From Streptomyces sp. SUK 48 (lineage in GTDB: Bacteria; Actinomycetota; Actinomycetes; Streptomycetales; Streptomycetaceae), in the NCBI RefSeq assembly GCF_009650765.1, contig NZ_CP045740.1, positions 6,920,001 through 6,984,000 of the forward strand: DNA of 64,000 nucleotides, written 5' to 3'. A program made the position numbers and the translations under genes. Below, one piece after another: positions 28,842 through 35,775 of the stretch. How positions within the stretch are numbered: position 1 is the first letter of the stretch; every line of letters begins with the position of its first letter. A model generated the notes under the pieces. It saw only the letters and a program-made list of their open reading frames with translations, had not been told where the DNA came from and ran no database searches.

Positions 28842-29068
28842 GGCGGCTTTTCCGAAAATAGTTCGCCTGGTGTGGCCTGTGAGGGAAGGGGAGACTTTCA
28901 CTCCGTCCGAAAATCGACACCGGGCCCGACTGTGCAGGAAATGTGCAGGTCAGTGCGGATGGCCAGGGATTTCGGGCCGCGTCGCAAGCGGGACCGGCGC
29001 CCAGGGCGCGACACGGTCCGGACGAAATGGCCTGTTCCCTACCGTTCATGTGGGGGACGGGTGTGAGA

Positions 29069-29088
29069 GGGGGCGCGCGGGCGCCCCC
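29069..29088. terminator. GC-rich hairpin
   Basis: GGGGGCGC (29069-29076) and GCGCCCCC (29081-29088) are perfect arms round a 4-base loop, in non-coding DNA 228 bp after the membrane protein gene. A terminator is plausible but there is no U-run. Confidence 0.4.
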
Positions 29089-29259
29089 ACGCGCCCCGCG
29101 AAAGCACCACTTCGCGCCCCGCGCAAGTACCCCCGGTACGCCACGTGCATGCCCCCCTGTCCGGGTGGAGGTGCCCTCCGGTACCCGGCGGGAGTGCCCT
29201 TCCGTACGGCATGACGGTGCCCTGCGCCGCACCGGGGAGCTGCCCTCTCCGGACACGCC

Positions 29260-29301
29260 GAAGGGCGCCTTGCGGGCAACATCCCCGGTCAGGCGCCCTT
29301 C
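29260..29301. terminator. Terminator of the diaminopropionate NRPS operon
   Basis: Perfect 11-bp arms, GAAGGGCGCCT (29260-29270) and AGGCGCCCTTC (29291-29301), with a 20-base loop, lie 33 bp after the stop of the sbnA-like gene on the minus strand. It likely ends the five-gene operon. Confidence 0.7.
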
Positions 29302-29333
29302 CCTAGGCGAGCAGTTCTTCTCCGGGCGAGCGG

Positions 29334-30359
29334 CTACGGGCGGCGCCTGCGCTCCGACGTCCGGGTCGCGGGCTCGGCCTCCTCCGTCACGTCGTCCATC
29401 CCCTCCGCCTCCAGGACGTGATCGCCGTACAGGTCCTGGAGCCAGTTGGTCTGGTAGACGGTGTCGAGGTAGCGCTCGCCCATGTCGGGCGCGATGGCGA
29501 CCGCGGTCAGCCCGCGGGCGTCGTGGCGGGCGAGCCAGTCGGCGGCCCCGCTGACGACGGTCCCGGTGGAGCCGCCGAACAGGAAGCCGCGGCGGGCCAT
29601 CCGGTGGCACATGCGGATGGTGTCCGCCTCCTCCACCCGGATCACCTCGTCCACGACGGACTCGTCCAGCAGTGGCGGGCGCATGCTCATGCCCAGACCC
29701 GGGATCATCCGGCGGCCCGGTTCACCGCCGAAGGCCACCGAGCCCACGCTGTCCACGGCGACGATCCGCACCGGCCGGTGCCACTGCCGGAACCAGCGGG
29801 CGCAGCCCATCAGGGTGCCGGTGGTGCCGGCCCCGATGAACACCACGTCCAGGTCCGGGAACTCCTGCGCGATCTCCGGGGCCGTGGTGCGGTAGTGCGC
29901 CCGCCAGTTGCCCGCGTTGGTGTACTGGCTGAGCCACACGTACCGTTCGTCGGACGCGCACAGCTGGCGCACGTACTCGATCCGCGTGCCCAGGAAACCG
30001 CCGTTGGAGTCCTGGTCGGCGATCACATGCACCTCGCTGCCGAGCGCCTCCATCAGCAGTCTGGTCGACAGGTTGCAACGGGAGTCCGTCACACACAGGA
30101 ACTGGTAGCCCTTGCTGGCGGCGATCATGCTGAGCGCCACGCCGAGGTTCCCGGAGGAGGACTCGACGAGGATGGACTCCGGCGTCAGGAGTCCGTCCCG
30201 CTCGGCGCTCTCCACCATCTCGTTCGCGGCCTTCAGCTTGATGGAGCCGGCGAAGTTGAAGCCCTCGCACTTGAGATGGAGGGGTTGTCCGCAGATCGAC
30301 TCCAGGTCGACGAAGAGATGGCCCTCGTTGAAGGCATAGGGAGCGGTAATGACAGGCAC
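29334..30359 (-). CDS. SbnA-like PLP enzyme for 2,3-diaminopropionate synthesis (O-phosphoserine + glutamate ligase type)
   Basis: 341 residues of the cysteine-synthase fold. The PLP lysine is in GFNFAGSIKLKAA, the substrate loop is VESSSGNLGVALS, and the phosphate-binding Gly-rich loop is GAGTTGTLMG. In staphyloferrin B and related pathways SbnA joins O-phospho-L-serine and L-glutamate to N-(1-amino-1-carboxyl-2-ethyl)-glutamate, which SbnB then oxidises to give L-2,3-diaminopropionate. The following sbnB-like gene supports this over cysteine synthesis. GTG at 30359 with AGGAGG 7 bases upstream is chosen over longer frames. It is the last gene of the operon. Confidence 0.87.
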   Translation of the reverse strand: MPVITAPYAFNEGHLFVDLESICGQPLHLKCEGFNFAGSIKLKAANEMVESAERDGLLTPESILVESSSGNLGVALSMIAASKGYQFLCVTDSRCNLSTRLLMEALGSEVHVIADQDSNGGFLGTRIEYVRQLCASDERYVWLSQYTNAGNWRAHYRTTAPEIAQEFPDLDVVFIGAGTTGTLMGCARWFRQWHRPVRIVAVDSVGSVAFGGEPGRRMIPGLGMSMRPPLLDESVVDEVIRVEEADTIRMCHRMARRGFLFGGSTGTVVSGAADWLARHDARGLTAVAIAPDMGERYLDTVYQTNWLQDLYGDHVLEAEGMDDVTEEAEPATRTSERRRRP

Positions 30360-30393
30360 GGCGGACCTCCTGGTGCCGGGCCGAGGACGGGCC

Positions 30394-31464
30394 TCAGCCG
30401 TACCGGCGCAGGTCGTGGAAGAAGTCGTCGATGAGGCGGAGGCTGCCCGCCCGGGATACCTCGTCGTAGACGTACTTGCCGACGGCGAGATCGAGGACAC
30501 CGAGTCCGAAGGGTGAGAAGATCACCGGCCGGTCGGCCGGCGGCGCGGCCCGCCCCTGGAGCACGTCGTTGAGCGTGCCGTTGAGGAAGTCCCGGTCGCC
30601 GGTGAGCTGTTCGGCCAGATGAGGTGAGGTCTCGGCCTTCAGGCAGTGCTCGACGTCGTCGACGAAGTTGGCGGCGCCCAGCAGGACTTCGGGGGCCAGG
30701 TCCCGCAAGGACACGTGCAGGACCAGCGGGTTGTGGTCGAACCACGCGGGATCGGTGACGTGCGGCTTGCCCGCGACCGTGGCGAAGACCACGAGATCGC
30801 TGGCGCGGACCAGGTCCTCGGCACTCTCGTGCACGGTGACCTCGCCGCCCGCACCGCTCTGGCGCAGATAGCCGCGGAACCCCTCGGCGCTGTCGGCGGA
30901 CACGTCGTGCACGCCGATCGCGTCGAACTCCCAGCCGGTGCCGGCCAGGAAGGTGTGGATGTACCGGGCGATCAGCCCCGTGCCGAAGAACCCGATCCGC
31001 GCGGGCCGGGTGCCCCGGCCGCGGCTGAGCCAGTCGGCCGCGAGCGCCGCGGACGCGGCGGTCCGGGTGGCGCTGATGATGGAGCTCTCCAGACAGGCGA
31101 ACGGATAGCCCGTCTCCGGGTCGTTGAGGATCAGCACCGCGGAGGCCCGCGGCAGCCCGGAGCGCACATTGTCCGGGAAGCTGGAGATCCACTTCAGGCC
31201 GTCCACGTGCACCGAACCGCCGATCGAGGCGGGCAGCGCGATGATCCGCGAGTTCGGCCGGTCCGGGAAGCGCAGGAAGTACGAGGGCGGGTTCACCGAG
31301 TCCCCGGCGCCGTGCAGCCGGTAGGTGGCCTCCACCAGCGCCACCAGTTCCCGCTCGCGCCCGGTCAGCGCCTGCTGCACCTGCTGTCCGGAGAGCACCG
31401 AGAACGTGGGCACCGAGGGTCCGCCCGCCGTCTGCTCGGCGGTGGTCGTCAGCAGTTCGGTCAT
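30394..31464 (-). CDS. SbnB-like NAD-dependent dehydrogenase (ornithine cyclodeaminase family)
   Basis: 356 residues of the ornithine cyclodeaminase/mu-crystallin family. It has GSVHVDGLKWISSFPDN, LILNDPETGYPFACLESSIISATRTAA, a Rossmann motif GFFGTGLIARYI, and LVVFATVAGKPHV. SbnB oxidises the SbnA product to release 2-oxoglutarate and L-2,3-diaminopropionate. The pair of genes is diagnostic for Dap supply in natural-product clusters. ATG at 31464 overlaps the upstream oxygenase stop as ATGA. Confidence 0.88.
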   Translation of the reverse strand: MTELLTTTAEQTAGGPSVPTFSVLSGQQVQQALTGRERELVALVEATYRLHGAGDSVNPPSYFLRFPDRPNSRIIALPASIGGSVHVDGLKWISSFPDNVRSGLPRASAVLILNDPETGYPFACLESSIISATRTAASAALAADWLSRGRGTRPARIGFFGTGLIARYIHTFLAGTGWEFDAIGVHDVSADSAEGFRGYLRQSGAGGEVTVHESAEDLVRASDLVVFATVAGKPHVTDPAWFDHNPLVLHVSLRDLAPEVLLGAANFVDDVEHCLKAETSPHLAEQLTGDRDFLNGTLNDVLQGRAAPPADRPVIFSPFGLGVLDLAVGKYVYDEVSRAGSLRLIDDFFHDLRRYG

Positions 31465-32465
31465 CGCTCGCTCGCCTCCGGGTCCGGGCGGGCGTCGGCG
31501 AGCCGGCGCGGCTCCGCCATGCCCACCAGCACCTGCCGCTCGCCGCCGAACGGCTCCCGGCTGTGCGCGGTGGAGACGTTGTCCACGAGCAGCAGATCCC
31601 CGGCCTGCCAGGGCTCGCGCCGGGTGTGTGCCTCATAGGTGGAGTTGAGCAGTTCGACCACCTCCTCGCCGATCGGAGCGCCGTCCCCGTAACGGGTGTT
31701 GAACGGCAGTCCGTCCTCGCCGTACATGTCCAGAAGGTACTCGCGCACCTCCGGGGACAGCGTCCACTCGTTGAGGAACGCGATCTGGTTGAACCAGCAG
31801 CGCCGGCCGGTGACCGGATGCCGCACGATCGCGCTACGCCGCTGCTCCGTGTGGAGCGAGCCGTCCGGCCGCCAGGTGCACTCGATGGCGTTCGCCCGGC
31901 AGTAGCGCTCGATCTCCTCGCGGTCCTCGGTGCCGAACGACTCGGCCAGCGAGGCCCCGATCTCGTCGTTGTAGCTGCGGGTCAGCAGCCAGCCCTCGCG
32001 CTCGAACCGCTCGGTCAGCGAGGCGGGCAGCGCGTCGAGCACCTCGGCGGCGTCGGCCACCGCCGTCGCCCCGCCCTCCGCGGCCGCGGTCAGGCACGCG
32101 AACAGCATCAGGGAGGGCACGTCCAGGGTGTAACTCAGCTCATGGTGCATGCACATCGGCTGGTTGGCCGGCCACGGAGTGGAGGAGTACAGCCCGGGGG
32201 CGAGGACGTCGCGCGGTGCGAACGCCTCGCGCTCCGGCATCAGTTCACCGGCGATCCGGGCGAAGACGGCACCGACCTGGTCCGCGTCCCGCAGGCCCAG
32301 ACCGCGGACGAGCAGCGCCCCGTGCTCGGTCACCAGCGCGCGCAGCGCCTCGCGGTGCTCGCCCGCCCAGTTCGGGGCGTCGCCCGGGGAGTCGACGCGC
32401 AGCAGCGCCGGTCTGTGCGGCCGCAGCTCCACCTCGAGCGGCGCTGCCAGGGATGAGAACGGCAT
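31461..32465 (-). CDS. TauD/TfdA-family Fe(II)/2-oxoglutarate oxygenase, HxE (VioC/AsnO/clavaminate synthase) type
   Basis: 334 residues. The iron site reads MHHELSY (His-x-Glu) and, near the C-terminus, NVSTAHSREPF with an Arg for 2-oxoglutarate. A glutamate in place of the usual aspartate is typical of the clavaminate synthase-like branch (VioC, AsnO), which hydroxylates amino acids at the beta carbon. Its place between the Dap genes and the NRPS suggests hydroxylation of Dap, a Dap thioester or the peptide. ATG at 32465 with GAAAGGAA upstream. Substrate is inferred. Confidence 0.83.
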   Translation of the reverse strand: MPFSSLAAPLEVELRPHRPALLRVDSPGDAPNWAGEHREALRALVTEHGALLVRGLGLRDADQVGAVFARIAGELMPEREAFAPRDVLAPGLYSSTPWPANQPMCMHHELSYTLDVPSLMLFACLTAAAEGGATAVADAAEVLDALPASLTERFEREGWLLTRSYNDEIGASLAESFGTEDREEIERYCRANAIECTWRPDGSLHTEQRRSAIVRHPVTGRRCWFNQIAFLNEWTLSPEVREYLLDMYGEDGLPFNTRYGDGAPIGEEVVELLNSTYEAHTRREPWQAGDLLLVDNVSTAHSREPFGGERQVLVGMAEPRRLADARPDPEASER

Positions 32466-32507
32466 CTCGGTTTCCTTTCGGTTGCCCGTCTGGAGGGTCC
32501 GCGTGAC

Positions 32508-35500
32508 TCAGGACGTGGCCAGGGGTACGGCGGCCCGCAGCACGGCCCGCGCCGCCTCGGCCGGCCGGGTGCGGGGGAAGTAGTGGCCGCCGTCGGTGAG
32601 TTCGTGCAGCTCCACCTGGCCGGCCAGCAGCAGCCAGTCCCGGTGGCGTTCGGTCGCGCCCGCGGTGTGCGGGTCGTCGGCCGCGACGACCACCGTGAGC
32701 GGCGCGGCCAGCTTGGGGGGCGGCGAGGACTGGAGGGCCGCGCGCAGATAGCGGTGCGCGGCCACGCAGTCGTGCCGGTAGGCGGCGCCGATGTGCTCGG
32801 CGTGCGCCTCGTTCAGCTCCGCGAGCTCGGTGTAGCCGCTGTCCGCGGTGAGCCGCGCCGCGATCTCGGCGTCACCGAGCCCGGTCAACTCCGCGACGGC
32901 CGCGCCTCGTTCGTCGGCGGTGCCGAGCAGCTGGGCCCCGATGAACACCCGGGTGACCCGCACCCCGCGCTCGGCGAGCCGGCGGGCCGTCTCGATGGCG
33001 GGCGCCGCCCCCGAGGAGTGGCCCCACAGCATCACCCGGGTCAGCCCGCGCGCGGCGATCTCCGCGGCGACCTGCTCGGCCACCTGCGCGATGGAGACGA
33101 ACGGCTCCTGGTGCGCGGCCAGATCGTGCCCGGGCAGATCCACCGCGAGGACCGTGAGCCCGCTGTCCGCCAGCGCGCTCGCCATCGGCTGGAAGTTGAC
33201 CGCGTTGCCGCCCGCGTACGGGAAGCAGACCAGCGCGCCCTCGGCCGCGCCGCCTCCTTCCGCGAGCGGCTGGAGCAGCTCCCCGTGCTGCCGGGTCGCG
33301 CCGTCCAGCAGCGCGGCCAGATCGGCGAGGACCGGGTGCCGGGTGATGTCCTTCAGGGACACCGCGCGCTCCAGCGCGATGCTGAGCTTGACCGCGGTCA
33401 GCGAGGTGCCGCCGGAGTCGAAGAACTGGTCCGAGCGGCGCACCTGTCCGGCCGGCACACCCAGCACCTGGGCCCAGGCCGCGGCGAGCCGCCGTTCGGC
33501 CGGACCGAGCGGGACGTCCCGCGCCGAGCTCTCCTCGGCGGCCGGCGTCGCCCGGGCCGCCAGCGCGGTGAGCGCCTTGCGGTCGATCTTCCCGTTGGCG
33601 GTCAGCGGCAGCGCCTCCTGCCAGTGGAAGGCCGAGGGGACCATATAGGCGGGCAGCACCGCGCCGAGCGCCTCGCGCAGCTCCTCGACCGGCCGGGGCG
33701 TGCCCGCGCAGAAGGCGATCAGATGCTTGCCGCCGCCGCCCCGCTCGGTGACCACCACGGCCGCGTCCCGCACCCCGGGCGCCCGCAGCAGCGCGTTCTC
33801 GATCTCGCCGATCTCGATGCGGAACCCTCGGATCTTCACCTGGTTGTCCCGGCGGCCCAGGAACTCCAGCTTGCCGTCCGGGTGCCAGCGACCCCAGTCA
33901 CCGCCCAGGTACAGCCGCTCACCGGGCCGGTACGGGTCCGTGCGGTACGCCTCCCGGGTGCGCTCCGGATCGTTGACGTACCCCCGGCCCACACAGACAC
34001 CGGAGAACGCGATCAGGCCGGGCGCACCCAGCGGCACCAGCGACAGCCGCTCGTCCACCACGTAGACGCGGACGTTGTTCACCGCGCGCCCCAGCAGCAC
34101 CCGCTCCGGCACCCGGTCCAGGACCTCGTGGTTGGTGTCGTCCGACGTCTCCGTGAGGCCGTAGGCGTTGAGCAGCCTGATGTCCGGTGCGATGGCGAAC
34201 CAGCGCTGCGTCAGCTCCCGCTTGAGGGCCTCGCCGGTCACCGACACACAGCGCAGATCGGGGAGTTCGCACGGCCGCTGCTCCAAGTAGGAGACCACGA
34301 CCTCCAGATAGGAGGGCACCAGCTGCGCGACCGCGACCCGCCCGTCCACCAGCGTGCCGACGAAGCGCTCCACGTCCGTGATCTCGTCCTGCCCGATCAG
34401 CAGGGTGCGCCCGCCGACCATGAGCGCGGACACCAGCTGCCACAGCGAGATGTCGAAGCACTGCGGCGCCGTCTGCGCCACCACCGAGCCCTCGCCGATA
34501 CCCAGATCGTCGATCTTGGCGAAGAGGTGGTTGAGCAGCCCCGCGTGCTCGCACATCGCCCCCTTCGGCTCACCGGTGGAGCCGGAGGTGAAGTAGATGT
34601 ACGCCAACTGGTCCGCGTCCACCCGCAGCCGGAGGTCGTCCTCGGCGTGCGGCTCCGCGTACGCCTCCTCGACCAGCAGCCGCTCCGCCCCCGCCACCGA
34701 GGCCAGCGCCTCGTCCAGGGTGGCGGTGCTGCCGGACTCGGTCAGCGCCAGCCGGCAGCCGGCCCGTGACAGCGTCGCCGCGATCCGCCCGGCCGGGAAG
34801 TGCGGCTCGACCGGCAGATAGACGGCGCCCGCCTTGAGTACCGCGAGCGTCGCGGCCGGCCAGTCGAGGTCGCGCTCCATGACGACCGCGACCACGTCCT
34901 CCCGGCCGATGCCCCGCTCGACGAGCGCCCGCGCCAGCCGGTTGGCCCGCCGGTTCAGCTCGTCGTACGTCCACTCCCGCCCGCCCTGTACGACCGCCAC
35001 CGCGTCCGGACGCGTCCGCACCCGCTGCTCGAACAGCTCGTGCGCCCGCGCCTCGGGCAGCGGCCGGTGCGGACCGGCCAGCCCCTCCAGCTGCTCGCGC
35101 ACCTCGTCGTCCGACAGCAGGCTCCGCGCGCCGTGCTCGGCGTCGAGGTCCGCGGCCAGCAGTCCGAGGGCGGTCAGGTGGTAGCCGCCGATCCGGGCCG
35201 CCGCGGCGGCGTCCAGGACGTCCTTGCGGTACCCGAGGCGCAGCAGCAGCCGGCCGCCCCGCTCCGACCAGCGCACATGCAGGACACCGTCCTCGGCGTG
35301 GTTCTCGTCGGCGCCGATGGGCCCGAAGACCACCTCGTACGGCGGCTCGGCCAGCCCGAGTTCGCGGCGCAGCTTCTCCACCGGGAACTCCCGGTGCGCC
35401 AGCACCTCCGCCTCGGCGTGCTCGGCCGCCGCCGCCAGCTCGCGCCAGGAGCCGGGCCGTACGGTCAGCCGGCAGGGCAGCGGTTCGCCGCGCACCCCGG

Positions 35501-35762
35501 TGGTGTAGCCGGTGACCACCTCCGGCTCGCCGGACAGGGTGGCCAGCACCTTGGCGTGCGCCGCGAGCAGCAGCGCGCTCACCGGCACTCCCTCGTGCCC
35601 GACCAGCTCGCGCACCGCCCGCGCCACCTCGTCCGGCACCGGCGTCTCGTGCTCGGCCGACCCGGCGGCCGGCTCCCGCACCCAGCGCGGCACCGAGGTG
35701 ACGCCGCCGGCGGTCAGCACCCGCTGCCAGAACTCCCGGTCCGCTTCCACGCGCGTTCCCAT
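32508..35762 (-). CDS. NRPS: partial condensation domain - adenylation - thiolation - thioesterase
   Basis: 1084 residues. Residues about 1-215 match only the C-terminal half of a condensation domain (VPVSALLLAAHAKVLATLSGEPEVVTGYTT, REFPVEKLRRELGL); the HHxxxDG half is missing. The adenylation domain (about 235-740) has AYIYFTSGSTGEPKG, FDISLWQ, LLNAYGLTETSDD, YLGGDWGRW and GRRDNQVKIRGFRIE. The carrier site is FFDSGGTSL (about 790) and the thioesterase has WGHSSGAAPA. My manual reading of the specificity pocket is D-I-W-Q-S-T-A-D-D; two acidic pocket residues fit a basic substrate such as Dap. ATG at 35762 with GAGGAAGG upstream, 13 bp after the preceding gene. No MbtH gene is adjacent. Confidence 0.88.
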   Translation of the reverse strand: MGTRVEADREFWQRVLTAGGVTSVPRWVREPAAGSAEHETPVPDEVARAVRELVGHEGVPVSALLLAAHAKVLATLSGEPEVVTGYTTGVRGEPLPCRLTVRPGSWRELAAAAEHAEAEVLAHREFPVEKLRRELGLAEPPYEVVFGPIGADENHAEDGVLHVRWSERGGRLLLRLGYRKDVLDAAAAARIGGYHLTALGLLAADLDAEHGARSLLSDDEVREQLEGLAGPHRPLPEARAHELFEQRVRTRPDAVAVVQGGREWTYDELNRRANRLARALVERGIGREDVVAVVMERDLDWPAATLAVLKAGAVYLPVEPHFPAGRIAATLSRAGCRLALTESGSTATLDEALASVAGAERLLVEEAYAEPHAEDDLRLRVDADQLAYIYFTSGSTGEPKGAMCEHAGLLNHLFAKIDDLGIGEGSVVAQTAPQCFDISLWQLVSALMVGGRTLLIGQDEITDVERFVGTLVDGRVAVAQLVPSYLEVVVSYLEQRPCELPDLRCVSVTGEALKRELTQRWFAIAPDIRLLNAYGLTETSDDTNHEVLDRVPERVLLGRAVNNVRVYVVDERLSLVPLGAPGLIAFSGVCVGRGYVNDPERTREAYRTDPYRPGERLYLGGDWGRWHPDGKLEFLGRRDNQVKIRGFRIEIGEIENALLRAPGVRDAAVVVTERGGGGKHLIAFCAGTPRPVEELREALGAVLPAYMVPSAFHWQEALPLTANGKIDRKALTALAARATPAAEESSARDVPLGPAERRLAAAWAQVLGVPAGQVRRSDQFFDSGGTSLTAVKLSIALERAVSLKDITRHPVLADLAALLDGATRQHGELLQPLAEGGGAAEGALVCFPYAGGNAVNFQPMASALADSGLTVLAVDLPGHDLAAHQEPFVSIAQVAEQVAAEIAARGLTRVMLWGHSSGAAPAIETARRLAERGVRVTRVFIGAQLLGTADERGAAVAELTGLGDAEIAARLTADSGYTELAELNEAHAEHIGAAYRHDCVAAHRYLRAALQSSPPPKLAAPLTVVVAADDPHTAGATERHRDWLLLAGQVELHELTDGGHYFPRTRPAEAARAVLRAAVPLATS

Positions 35763-35775
35763 CGAATGGCCTTCC

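Larger units (their letters stand above)
28842..29333. other. 492-bp intergenic region, no credible gene
   Basis: The gap lies between two convergent transcription units. Its frames give only Arg/Pro-rich shadow translations with no conserved motif and no ribosome site. It begins with a more AT-rich stretch (28850-28920), holds one GC-rich hairpin at 29069-29088, and ends with a strong hairpin at 29260-29301. Confidence 0.6.

Noticed and set aside
28741..29610. Open frames crossing the 28842-29333 gap
   Set aside because: The translations are Arg/Pro-rich with no family pattern and run through the hairpins; they look like GC shadows.
29334..32465. SbnA/SbnB pair as a staphyloferrin B-type siderophore cluster
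   Set aside because: No IucA/IucC-type synthetase, decarboxylase or siderophore transporter is present; the neighbours are NRPS and poly-amino-acid type.
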